This document shows, in pieces, positions 1 to 8,044 of a DNA stretch of 10,022 nt (position 1 is the stretch's first letter; each line of letters begins with the position of its first letter). Made by a program: the position numbers and the translations under genes. A model generated the notes under the pieces. It had not been told where the DNA came from and did not search any database. It saw only the letters and a program-made list of their open reading frames with translations. Source of the stretch: Kiritimatiellia bacterium (GTDB lineage: Bacteria; Verrucomicrobiota; Kiritimatiellia; B70-G9); contig DTYT01000039.1 in NCBI GenBank assembly GCA_012961745.1, forward strand, positions 1-10,022, given 5' to 3'.

Positions 1-2508
1 GTGACCCCCCCCCAAAGGGTCGCCAGCCTGTACGCGGCGGTGGATTTGACCCAGGATCCGCCACCGCTATACGTGGGCGAGCGGGCCAATGCTACCGGAT
101 CCCGGCGCTTCCGGGAGGCACTGTTAGAGGATGACTACGACACTGCGGTGGCGATACTCATCGAGCAGGAAGAGCATGGTGCCCACGTGCTGGATCTGAG
201 CTGTGCATATGCCGGGCGGGATGAGAAAAAGGACTTCCAAATACTGGCTGCGCGCGCGGCCCGTGAATGCCGGCTGCCCCTGATGTTCGACTCCACCGAT
301 CCCGTCGCTCTGGAAGCGGCGCTCCAGTGCTACGGCGGGCGTCCCATCATCAACTCCGTAAACCTGGAAACCGGCGAAGAACGCGCCGCACGCGTCGTCG
401 AACTCGCCGCGCGTTACGGGGCGGTACTAGTTTGCCTGCTGATAGACGACAAGGGCATGGCCATGTCGGTGAGCCGTAAGCTGGACATCGCAAAACGTCT
501 GGTGGACTTCTGTCTGGAGCGTGGTCTTCGCCCCGGCGATCTGCTGGTCGACTGCCTGACCTTCACCGTCGCCAGCGGCGACCCTTCTCTGCGGGGCGCC
601 GCACTCGAGACCCTGGAAGCTCTAGAACGGGTCAAGCAGGAAATAGCTGGGGTCCGTACCATTCTGGGAATATCCAACGTTTCGTTCGGGCTGAAAGGGG
701 AAGCACGCCGGGTACTCAACTCGGTTTTTCTCCGCCACTGTCTGGAGCGAGGACTGGACGCCTGCATCGTCAATGTGGGCGCCCTGCAGCCCTACCCGGA
801 AATTCCGGAAAAACTGAGGAAGGCAGCCGAAAAACTGCTCTTCAACCGCGGCCGCGATAACCAGGCGTTGGAGGAATTCATCGGTCTTTTCGAGGAAGCA
901 GCCGCCACCCTCCCGTCCCGGCCCGGCACAGCGAGCCTGCCGCCTGACGAACATCTGGTCCAGGCGGTGGTGCGGGGCCGGACCGAGGGCATTGGCGAGC
1001 TGGTGCGGACGCTGCTTCAGAAACATGCGGCCGTGGATATTCTCAACCGGCTACTGATTCCGGCAATGGAGGAAGTGGGGCGGTTGTTCGACCGGGGCCT
1101 CCTTCAACTGCCGTTCGTGTTGAAGTCGGCGGAAGTGATGAAGAGGGCGGTGGAGGAACTCCGGCCTCATCTACCCGGCGGCCAATCCGATCGTCCGAGA
1201 GCGACTCTTGTCCTGGCGACGGTGGCCGGGGACGTCCACGACGTCGGGAAGAACTTGGTGGATATTATTCTCTCCAACAACGGGTTCCGGGTGATCAACC
1301 TGGGGATCAAGGTTCCGGTGGAACAGATGATCGAGGCGGTACGCAAGCACCATGCCGAAGCTCTGGGTATGAGCGGGCTGCTGGTCAAGTCGGCGGCGGT
1401 CATGGCGGAAAACATGTACGCACTGGAATCGTCGGGACTGAACGTGCCGGTTCTCCTTGGGGGTGCCGCACTAACGCCGGAATTCGTCGAACACGATTGC
1501 CGTCCGCGCTACAGTGCCGCGGTCTTCTACTGCCGGGATGCATTCGAGGGACTGAAAAGGATGAAAGAAATCGCCGAGGGGCTGACTGTGGCCGCCCGTG
1601 CCACCGCACCGAGGGAATCCCCCCCGCACCGGGCTCACCGCATATCCCCTGGAAAAGTGATCCGCCCGCCGGCGGTGGATCCGCCGGAAGTACCCTTCTT
1701 CGGATGCTGTCACCTGACCGGCATACCAGCCGAAGAGATCTACCGCTTCCTGGACGACGATACCGTGATTCGAGCCCGGTGGGCACTCCGGCGCGGGCGC
1801 CAGCCACCCGAAGAGTGGAAGAAAAGAATCCAGCAGGAAGCCGTTCCCAAGCTGCAGCGACTCAAGGAGGAGTACGCCCGGCCAGGACGTCTGCAGGCAC
1901 GCGCTGCCTACGGTTACTTCCCCTGTCGCGCCGAAGGAGACGAGCTGCTGATCCTGCTGTCCGGGGAGGACCAACCGCTGCGACTGCGGTTTCCCCGCCA
2001 GCAGCGACCCCCGTTCCGGGCGATTCCGGATTTCTTCCGTGAGGATCGGGACGTGGTGGCCATCATGGTGGTCAGCATGGGGCAGGAATTGGTGGACGAC
2101 TGCGCACGACTTAGGGAAGCGGATGCCTACCAGGACTATTTCCTCCTGCACGGGTTCGCAGTGGAGTTGACCGATGCCCTTGCCGAACTAGTTCACTGGC
2201 ACATCCGCCGGGAAATGGGCATTGGCGAGCCCCGGCGCAGTCCCCGGGAGTACGCCGCCCAGAAGTACCGCGGCTCCCGTTACGCCTTTGGATATTCCGC
2301 CTGCCCGGATCTGAGTATGAATGCAGCCTGCTGCCGGCTGCTGAAGGCCGACCGCATCGGGATTTCCCTTACCGCCAATTACATGCTGGTCCCGGAGTAC
2401 TCCACCTCCGCGATAGTGGCGCATCATCCCCAGGCACGCTATTTCAACGTGGAAAAGAGCCATGAGCATCCACCCTCGACAGGACAAGGAAAAAGCTACC
2501 GAGATTGA
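1..2508 (+). CDS. metH: Cobalamin-dependent methionine synthase, 3' part (5' end outside window)
   Basis: Transfers a methyl group from methyltetrahydrofolate via cobalamin to homocysteine, making methionine in the cytosol. Residues here are counted from base 1. The pterin-binding domain begins at YVGERANATGSRRF (24-37) and runs to about 285. The B12 four-helix cap is at about 317-395 (IPAMEEVGRLF, then LPFVLKSAEVMKRAV). The Rossmann B12 domain has DVHDVG at 411-416, with His413 the expected cobalt ligand, plus MSG at 457-459 and GGAAL at 487-491. The C-terminal AdoMet reactivation domain spans about 560-820, with RYAFGYSACPD at 760-770 and RIGISL at 785-790. The first residues resemble the linker that follows the homocysteine domain in full-length MetH, so the GTG at base 1 is probably internal and the zinc/homocysteine domain lies upstream. 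A separately encoded homocysteine module is less likely. The last 47 bases overlap the Nudix gene, suggesting co-transcription. Confidence 0.96.
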   Translation: MTPPQRVASLYAAVDLTQDPPPLYVGERANATGSRRFREALLEDDYDTAVAILIEQEEHGAHVLDLSCAYAGRDEKKDFQILAARAARECRLPLMFDSTDPVALEAALQCYGGRPIINSVNLETGEERAARVVELAARYGAVLVCLLIDDKGMAMSVSRKLDIAKRLVDFCLERGLRPGDLLVDCLTFTVASGDPSLRGAALETLEALERVKQEIAGVRTILGISNVSFGLKGEARRVLNSVFLRHCLERGLDACIVNVGALQPYPEIPEKLRKAAEKLLFNRGRDNQALEEFIGLFEEAAATLPSRPGTASLPPDEHLVQAVVRGRTEGIGELVRTLLQKHAAVDILNRLLIPAMEEVGRLFDRGLLQLPFVLKSAEVMKRAVEELRPHLPGGQSDRPRATLVLATVAGDVHDVGKNLVDIILSNNGFRVINLGIKVPVEQMIEAVRKHHAEALGMSGLLVKSAAVMAENMYALESSGLNVPVLLGGAALTPEFVEHDCRPRYSAAVFYCRDAFEGLKRMKEIAEGLTVAARATAPRESPPHRAHRISPGKVIRPPAVDPPEVPFFGCCHLTGIPAEEIYRFLDDDTVIRARWALRRGRQPPEEWKKRIQQEAVPKLQRLKEEYARPGRLQARAAYGYFPCRAEGDELLILLSGEDQPLRLRFPRQQRPPFRAIPDFFREDRDVVAIMVVSMGQELVDDCARLREADAYQDYFLLHGFAVELTDALAELVHWHIRREMGIGEPRRSPREYAAQKYRGSRYAFGYSACPDLSMNAACCRLLKADRIGISLTANYMLVPEYSTSAIVAHHPQARYFNVEKSHEHPPSTGQGKSYRD

Positions 2509-2989
2509 CTGGGCGGTATGGATACCCGTCGAACGGGCCACTTTGTTGTTCGTGGTCAGAGACGGCCGGATCCTGCTGATTCACAAGAAGAAGGGACTGG
2601 GCGCGGGGAAGATCAACGGGCCCGGCGGCCGCGTAGATCCGGGGGAATCACCATGGCAAGATGCGATCCGCGAGGTGGAGGAAGAACTCAGCATCCATCC
2701 CTTGGGGGTTACCGCTGCGGGAATGCTCCGCTTCCAGTTTCTCGACGGATACCGCCTGCTGGGATACGTTTTCCGCGCCACCGACTACCGTGGTAATGCC
2801 ACCGAAACCGACGAGGCCGTGCCTTTGTGGTTCCCGGTTGACTCGCTGCCCTACTCCCGGATGTGGGCCGACGACCCGCTGTGGATGCCCCACCTGCTTG
2901 CCTGCAGATTATTCGAAGGGTATTTCGTGTTCGACGGAGACCGGCTGCTGGAGCACCGGGTCGAAGTGGTCCGCCGCCTGGAAATCTAG
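2462..2989 (+). CDS. MTH1-like Nudix hydrolase (probable 8-oxo-dGTP diphosphatase)
   Basis: A 175-residue cytosolic protein predicted to hydrolyse oxidised purine nucleoside triphosphates to monophosphates, keeping them out of DNA. The Nudix box runs from G56 through E62 and REVEEE at 70-75. The usual Gly of the box is Ser at 77, while the metal-binding glutamates are kept. Two features point to MTH1 rather than generic MutT. One is KGLGAGKINGPGGRV at 44-58, matching the MTH1 stretch that carries Asn33. The other is MWADD at 134-138 followed by FEGYFVFDGD, matching human MTH1 Trp117, Asp119, Asp120 and its C-terminal strand. Length is slightly above MTH1 (156 aa) because of an N-terminal extension of about 22 residues. 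The ATG at 2462 lies inside metH, with a purine-rich GGAAAAGAG upstream; the overlap implies translational coupling. Substrate preference is inferred from homology. Confidence 0.93.
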   Translation: MSIHPRQDKEKATEIDWAVWIPVERATLLFVVRDGRILLIHKKKGLGAGKINGPGGRVDPGESPWQDAIREVEEELSIHPLGVTAAGMLRFQFLDGYRLLGYVFRATDYRGNATETDEAVPLWFPVDSLPYSRMWADDPLWMPHLLACRLFEGYFVFDGDRLLEHRVEVVRRLEI

Positions 2990-3204
2990 CCCGATTTTCC
3001 CGCGAACCCGAATGATCCCCGCCCTTGCGGCGGTTTCCTCGGGATGAAGCAGCGGTGCGGAAACGGATCCCCCGCGTTGGCGAGCCTCCCCACCCGCTCG
3101 TATTCCCGATCCGAGGCAACATGTTGCGCCAGAGGGAAATATTCGTCAACCGGTGAAACTCGCGGCCAGATCCGGACAGGCCGAAGGCAATCCGGTGGAC
3201 CGAC
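2990..3204. other. Intergenic gap between convergent genes
   Basis: About 215 bases separate the stops of the Nudix gene and the TVP38-like gene. A modest inverted repeat is visible (ATCCC at 3015-3019 with GGGAT at 3041-3045, with an inner CCGC/GCGG pair), but no T-run follows, so I cannot call a terminator. Short open frames exist here; none has a recognisable product or a convincing ribosome binding site. Confidence 0.5.
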
Positions 3205-3897
3205 CTACTGCTGCGGTCTGGTAGGGGCGACTTCCGTCGGCCGTGGGTTGCGGCGGACGTAGCGACCCGTGATTATCCAGGCGCCGGCGAGCAGGATCGC
3301 CGCGGCGGCGATGATTCCCAGTGCAAGGTGGGGTTTCCCATGCATGAGCCCCGCCCCGATCATGGTCGCGGGAATTCCTTCCGGGAGCAGTCCTAAAGCG
3401 GTTCCCAACAGAAAATCCCGATTTCGAATATGGGTCAACCCGAGCACCAGATTGACGGCGAATCCGGCCACCGGCAACTGCCGCATTATCAGAACGGTGG
3501 GAAGTCCGGCGCTGCGCAGATCATGGGACCACCGCCGCAGGTTGGGCCACCGGTGAAGGATCCAGTCGCGCCCGCCCCAGCGGACAAAGAGGAACAAAGC
3601 GTAGGAGCCTCCCACCGTTCCGGTCTCCGAGAGGAACAATCCCCACCAGAACCCGAAAAGCAGCCCCCCCACGCCATAGAGGACCAACCGGGGAACTCCG
3701 GCGGCCACCAGCAGCGCCACGATTCCCGTGTACGCCGCATAGGCCTCCAGGCCGCCACCACGAAGACGGGTGATCAGCCCTGATAGGTGACGCATCTCGT
3801 CACTCAAGGGGGAAAAATAGGTGATCCAGATCAGCATACCGAGGACCAGCGTGAGCAAGGCCGCCCGCTTGGCCGCCCGCCGGTAGGCGGCAGACAT
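3205..3897 (-). CDS. TVP38/TMEM64 family (VTT/DedA-like) inner-membrane protein
   Basis: A 230-residue integral membrane protein. The family (formerly called SNARE-associated) includes DedA-like proteins and phospholipid scramblases; the bacterial TVP38 members have no firmly established substrate. Hydrophobic segments lie at about 12-28, 53-68, 71-105 (re-entrant-like, containing GGLLFGFWWG at 77-86), 132-152, 162-183 and 191-210. The family signatures are the glycine-rich loop (GTVGGSYALFLFVRWGGR, 93-110) and RQLPVAGFAVNLVLGLTHIRNRDF (139-162, with the proline and the GLT turn typical of VTT proteins), then LGLLPEGIP at 168-176. The frame is open to 4056, but I chose the ATG at 3895-3897. 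Sequence upstream of it is low-complexity and overlaps a promoter candidate, while family similarity begins just after this Met. An AGGA lies 13 bases before it. The gene is divergent from the large fusion gene and convergent with the Nudix gene. Confidence 0.9.
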   Translation of the reverse strand: MSAAYRRAAKRAALLTLVLGMLIWITYFSPLSDEMRHLSGLITRLRGGGLEAYAAYTGIVALLVAAGVPRLVLYGVGGLLFGFWWGLFLSETGTVGGSYALFLFVRWGGRDWILHRWPNLRRWSHDLRSAGLPTVLIMRQLPVAGFAVNLVLGLTHIRNRDFLLGTALGLLPEGIPATMIGAGLMHGKPHLALGIIAAAAILLAGAWIITGRYVRRNPRPTEVAPTRPQQ

Positions 3898-3979
3898 CGA
3901 AGAACTCTTGTCCTGTCGGCTGATATTTCGCCTGCCTGCCACGCGACTCCCTCCCACTGGCGCATACCGGGTCTGCGCC

Positions 3980-4007
3980 ATTATAGGTCGGGATGGGCCT
4001 TGCGCAA
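3980..4007 (-). promoter_or_regulatory. Candidate sigma-70-type promoter for the TVP38-like gene
   Basis: On the minus strand a perfect TATAAT (3980-3985) lies 16 bases downstream of TTGCGC (4002-4007), a weak -35 match (TTG only). Transcription would start near 3973, giving a leader of about 75 bases before the ATG at 3897. This also argues against the longer open frame that starts at 4056. Based on motif match alone. Confidence 0.4.
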
Positions 4008-4093
4008 GCGGCGGCCCCTCCGGCGCTGTCCGTGCGGCGGGCCACCCTGCGCGCAAAAGGCGTTGCCCGAGAAGTCTCCGGCGGGGATACTCA

Positions 4094-7000
4094 ATGAAAA
4101 TGAATCACCCAGGGGATCACAACTGGAGCCGGGGCTTCCGTATCGGTGCTTTTGCCGTCGGCCTGGGGCTTTTCTCCCTCAGCGCGCAGACATTGCTTTT
4201 CCGCGCCTTCCTGGTGGTATTTGAGGGAAATGAGCTGGCCACGGGCTGTTTCTTCGCCTCCTGGTTGGTTTGGGTGGCAGTTGGTGCGGTTCTCGGCCGG
4301 GCCCTCGCGCGGCGGGAAGTGGTTCTGCGATACCTGGATCTGGCGGCCGCGGTGTTCTACCCGGCGGCACTGGTACTGCAACGCGGCCTCCTCCTGCGGG
4401 CCCGCGAGCTCAGCGGTGTTGAGCCCTACGAGCTTTTTCCCCTCCTTCAAATTCTCCCGCCGGTGGTCATTTTCAACGCACCGGTCAGCATACTCACCGG
4501 CACGTTCTTCACCCTAGCCTGCCAGTGGGCCGCGGGAACACCGCAGGTGGTTTCCCGCGTTTATGTGTGGGAAGCGATCGGGGCATTTCTCGGCGGCGTA
4601 GGGACCACCCTGCTGCTCAGTGCCGGTGTGACCGACGAAAACGTTTTGCTGCTCTCCATCGCGATCCTGGCCGCGCTGGTGATACCTGTTGCCCGCGCAC
4701 AGGACCACCGGGCGGCGGCCCACCGGCTGCATAGGGTGGTGAGCATAATGGTTCTGATCGGAGCGGTCCTGCTGCTGGGCAGCGGGCAGGGATCCCGCTG
4801 GGGATACGTTACCTGGCGAAACAAGTATCTCCGCCTCATCCCCGGCGCACGTTACCGCGGACAATTCACCACGCCGCAGGCGCGCTACCTCTACGGCACC
4901 TACCGGAACCAGTTGAACGTGGTGGCCTGGGAAAGTGTTGTGGAGTCCATACCCGACGAGGAACATGCCGCGAAAGTCACCGCCCTGACCCTGGCCCAAT
5001 GTCCTACCGCCCGCCGGGTGCTGGTGGTCGGCTGCGGCTCTTTCGCGATCTGTGACAAGTTCCTGGAACTGCCCCAGATCCAGACGGTCACCTGGCTGCA
5101 TCCGGATCCGCAATACACCCGGCGCCTGGTCAATGTGCTTAATGTGCTTTCGGGATTCACTCCCGACCAGCGCCTGCGGCTTCCGTCCGAAGATGTCCGC
5201 CGCTACCTGGAAAAGTGTGACGAGCAATACGACCTGATAATCGTCAACCTTCCCGATCCTACGACACTCGTCCTCAACCGGTATTTCACCCTGGAATTCT
5301 TCCGTCTGCTCCGCATGCGGCTGGCTGACGGCGGCCAAGTGGCCGTGAGGACCTTGGGGGGCGAAAACGTCATGGGCAGCGAGCTGGTCAGCCTCGGGGC
5401 GTCGATCCTGGTCACGTTCGAACGCGTGTTGGGCCGATCGGCACTGAAGCCGGGGGACGAGACGTGGATCATCGGGGGTACGCCGGGAAAGCTTTCCGAG
5501 TCCGCGGACCTCCTGGTGCGGCGCTACGCGGCAATCGCGGAAGCCGAACACATCTATCCGCCGCCGGGACTACGAACCCTTTACCGCGAGGATCGGATCC
5601 GCTTCCAGCGTGAGAGCTATGCTGCCGCCATCCGTATGCTCCCGGCGGACTGGCTGGTGAATCGTGATCGCCACCCGATGGCGCTGCTTTACACCCTCCT
5701 CTTCGCCCTCCGGCATACTGTCTGGACCGGGAAGATCACTTTGTTGCTTCCCCGGCTGGGGGGACCGGTGCGAGCCGGGGCTCTGGCGGGTTCCGGGATG
5801 CTGATCGTGTTCTTGCTGAGGCTGGTTTTCCGGGTGCGGGCGCCCCGCACACCCGGAGGCGGAGCCTCCCGGACACTACTTTCGCGCCGAGATGCAGCCT
5901 GGACCGTGTTCAGCACGGGCGCAGCCGGCCTAGCCGCCTGTATCATACTGATGTTTCTTCTTCAGGCGCGGTACGGCTCGCTTTTCCTCCTGGTGGGTCT
6001 TCTGTCGTCCCTTTTCATGCTGGGGATCTTCCTCGGTGGGGCCCTCGTCACGTATCTACTGGATTCCATGACTCCCAGAAGGCTGCTGCCTGCGGTGGTT
6101 CTTTCTCATGCAGGACTGCTGCTGTTCATCGCGTGGTCGGGCAGCAGGTTTTCCTTCGCTGCTTTCGCTGTCCTGTTCCTGCTCGTGGGCGCTTTCGGCG
6201 GGATGTATGTACCGGTTTGCGCCGCCGTCATGCAGCGAGCAGGCAGTCCCGATCGCCACACCGCTTTCGTCGTCGAAGCCGCCGACCATCTGGGCGGCGC
6301 CGCCGGAGGCCTGCTGGTGGCGACGATGCTGCTTCCCGTGCTGGGCAGCCCGGTCAGCACCACCCTGCTCGCAATGCTGGTTGCAACCAATCTCGCCGTG
6401 CCGCTGGCGGCCTTTGTGTCGGGGCGGTGGCGCGGATCCCGCGGTGACGGCCAACCGACCTGGCGCTTTGAAGGTGATTCCCGGATCCGTACCGCCGGCT
6501 ACTTCATGGCGGGCACCGCCCTGTTCGCGCTGGTGGGAAGCCTCCTCCTGGTCCGACCCGATCCCTGGGAGCAGGGACTCCGGCGCGCATCGGCCGTAAT
6601 GTTGCCCGGCGAAGCGGAGGTCAGACCGGAAACGAAGACCTTCCAAGGAAAGAGAATCGCGTATCTCCGCTACCGGATCCCCCGGACATCGGAAGAGGGA
6701 TATGTCCTCCTAACCCACGGCTTGGCGGACGATATTGCGGGATATGCCGGCCCCCTGGTGCTGGGGATGCGACTGACCGCAGAGGGCGAACTGCGGGATT
6801 TTGTCGTGCTCCATTCGGATGAAACCCCCGCATACCTGGACCAGGCCACCAAATGGGCCCGCCGCTTCATCGGGCGCAATCTTTTCCGAACCAGTCCCGC
6901 CGCGGACGTGGATTCCCTGACCGGCGCCACGCTTACCTCGCGGGCCCTGGCCGGTATTCTCCACACAACCGGTTTGCACTTCGCCTCGCTTCTCCGGGGG

Positions 7001-8044
7001 AGAAGCCCGCGCTACACTGCCTCGACAACGAGACACGTGGAAAAGTCCGCGCTGGTGCTGGTTGTGGTCGCGGTCGCCGCGCTTGTCTTCCGGATATTTC
7101 CCCGGCGCGTGCCCCGACTGGTCGTGCTGGTGGGCGTGGCGCTGCTATTCGGCTGGCGGCTCAATCTCCAGTACTCTTCGGATCATCTTCTCCTGCTAGT
7201 CGGCGGCCACTTCCCCTCACCCGGCCTGGTTACCGGATTCGTGCTGGCCGTAGGTTTGCTCCTGCTGGTAATGCTGGTAGGGAATCTCTATTGTGGCCAG
7301 CTCTGCCCGTTCGGTGCATTGCAGGAGCTGGTCGAAAGACTGACGCCGGCGTCGTGGAAACTGCAGGCGCCCCTTCGTCTGAGGGCGCGCCTCCGTTACG
7401 TCAAGTTCGTTCTCCTGTGGCTGCTTGTGATGGTGTACCTGGCAACCGGATTCCGGCAACTTGCGGCCGCGGATCCCCTGACCCGCATTTTCGCCCGGCC
7501 CCTCAACCACCGGATGGTCATCGTGTTGCTGGTGATCGCGGGTGTCAGCGCGATCGTGCCGCGTTTCTGGTGCCGGTATCTCTGTGTTCCGGGAGCCCTC
7601 CTGTCATTCATATCCGGGCTCAACCCGCTTTCACGCCGCATGTGGCGCATACGGCCGCCGCGCTGCCCTTATGCAGTAGTGACACGTGAGGATCTCGATT
7701 GCCTGGGATGTGACCGCTGCCGAAGGGGATCTGCCGTGGCCCGCGGCGATGAAGCCGGAAACCGCGCCTCGCTGCTACTGGTGCTCCTGGTATCCGTAGC
7801 GGTGCTGTGGGTCACCGGCCGAGCCGTGCGGACAACTATGCCGGTGGAAAAACCTGTTTCCCGCATCCCCGCGCCGGAATCCCCTGCCAGGCCAACCCGG
7901 CGCTCCCGGGGGGTGCGCAAGATCGACGAGAGACGCATCCGCCGCATGATCCGGCAGGGAGAGCTGTCTGACAAGAAGGCCAAGTACTACGAGCGCCTCC
8001 CCCATTCCGGGCTGCCTTCCGGCGATGTCGCGGACGCCGACTGA
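4094..8044 (+). CDS. Four-module membrane fusion: SpeE-like, MFS-like, flavinylated FMN-binding and NosR/NapH-type Fe-S protein
   Basis: 1316 residues, one uninterrupted frame. Residues 15-231: about seven membrane helices with FEGNELATG (43-51), typical of membrane-fused spermidine-synthase-like proteins. 236-505: aminopropyltransferase/methyltransferase fold (LVVGCGSF 310-317, IIVNLPDPT 382-390, RYFTLEFF 396-403), with key acidic residues replaced. 558-821: about seven to eight helices, MFS-like, with EAADHLGGAAGGLL (728-741), matching the second half of fused MFS/SpeE proteins. 831-967: extracytoplasmic FMN-binding domain with the flavinylation motif DSLTGAT (940-946); Thr946 is the expected FMN attachment site. 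984-1240: NosR/NapH-like helices with YCGQLCPFGALQE (1066-1078), WCRYLCVPGALLS (1159-1171) and a cysteine group at 1191, 1203, 1206, 1209. The tail is basic. Predicted inner-membrane electron carrier; donor and acceptor unknown. The start ATG at 4094 is preceded by GGGGA six bases upstream. The longer frame from 3908 runs through the divergent promoter region. Confidence 0.88.
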   Translation: MKMNHPGDHNWSRGFRIGAFAVGLGLFSLSAQTLLFRAFLVVFEGNELATGCFFASWLVWVAVGAVLGRALARREVVLRYLDLAAAVFYPAALVLQRGLLLRARELSGVEPYELFPLLQILPPVVIFNAPVSILTGTFFTLACQWAAGTPQVVSRVYVWEAIGAFLGGVGTTLLLSAGVTDENVLLLSIAILAALVIPVARAQDHRAAAHRLHRVVSIMVLIGAVLLLGSGQGSRWGYVTWRNKYLRLIPGARYRGQFTTPQARYLYGTYRNQLNVVAWESVVESIPDEEHAAKVTALTLAQCPTARRVLVVGCGSFAICDKFLELPQIQTVTWLHPDPQYTRRLVNVLNVLSGFTPDQRLRLPSEDVRRYLEKCDEQYDLIIVNLPDPTTLVLNRYFTLEFFRLLRMRLADGGQVAVRTLGGENVMGSELVSLGASILVTFERVLGRSALKPGDETWIIGGTPGKLSESADLLVRRYAAIAEAEHIYPPPGLRTLYREDRIRFQRESYAAAIRMLPADWLVNRDRHPMALLYTLLFALRHTVWTGKITLLLPRLGGPVRAGALAGSGMLIVFLLRLVFRVRAPRTPGGGASRTLLSRRDAAWTVFSTGAAGLAACIILMFLLQARYGSLFLLVGLLSSLFMLGIFLGGALVTYLLDSMTPRRLLPAVVLSHAGLLLFIAWSGSRFSFAAFAVLFLLVGAFGGMYVPVCAAVMQRAGSPDRHTAFVVEAADHLGGAAGGLLVATMLLPVLGSPVSTTLLAMLVATNLAVPLAAFVSGRWRGSRGDGQPTWRFEGDSRIRTAGYFMAGTALFALVGSLLLVRPDPWEQGLRRASAVMLPGEAEVRPETKTFQGKRIAYLRYRIPRTSEEGYVLLTHGLADDIAGYAGPLVLGMRLTAEGELRDFVVLHSDETPAYLDQATKWARRFIGRNLFRTSPAADVDSLTGATLTSRALAGILHTTGLHFASLLRGRSPRYTASTTRHVEKSALVLVVVAVAALVFRIFPRRVPRLVVLVGVALLFGWRLNLQYSSDHLLLLVGGHFPSPGLVTGFVLAVGLLLLVMLVGNLYCGQLCPFGALQELVERLTPASWKLQAPLRLRARLRYVKFVLLWLLVMVYLATGFRQLAAADPLTRIFARPLNHRMVIVLLVIAGVSAIVPRFWCRYLCVPGALLSFISGLNPLSRRMWRIRPPRCPYAVVTREDLDCLGCDRCRRGSAVARGDEAGNRASLLLVLLVSVAVLWVTGRAVRTTMPVEKPVSRIPAPESPARPTRRSRGVRKIDERRIRRMIRQGELSDKKAKYYERLPHSGLPSGDVADAD
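6911..6931 (+). other. Covalent flavinylation motif DSLTGAT within the fusion protein
   Basis: This stretch encodes Asp-Ser-Leu-Thr-Gly-Ala-Thr (residues 940-946 of the fusion). It matches the Dxx(S/T)GAT motif at which ApbE transfers FMN from FAD onto the last threonine in NqrC, RnfG and NosR. The upstream DETP (909-912) and the GYAGPLVLGM segment (883-892) fit the rest of the FMN-binding domain. The domain lies between helices at about 801-821 and 984-1000, consistent with extracytoplasmic exposure. No apbE gene is in the window. Confidence 0.85.

Noticed and set aside
5..13. Run of nine C near the left edge as a possible phase-variation tract
   Set aside because: It lies in the proline-rich linker of metH, is only nine bases long and sits at the window edge. 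Nothing else suggests slippage.
1471..2151. Long minus-strand open frame of 226 codons inside metH
   Set aside because: It is an antisense shadow typical of high-GC coding DNA. The plus strand encodes clear MetH domains through the whole interval.
3055..3156. Short GTG-initiated plus-strand frame of 33 codons between the convergent genes
   Set aside because: The peptide looks mildly protein-like, but there is no clear ribosome binding site, no recognisable family, and the length is within what chance gives in GC-rich DNA.
3898..4056. N-terminal extension of the TVP38-like protein by 53 codons
   Set aside because: It has low complexity with no family similarity, and it contains the TATAAT of the likely promoter.
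3908..4093. N-terminal extension of the fusion ORF by 62 codons
   Set aside because: The extra residues are arginine/proline-rich, resemble no family and overlap the divergent promoter region. The first membrane helix and a plausible GGGGA ribosome site fit the ATG at 4094.
4514..5551. Minus-strand open frame of 345 codons inside the fusion gene
   Set aside because: It is an antisense shadow rich in His, Gln, Arg and Pro with no family features. The plus-strand frame is well supported.
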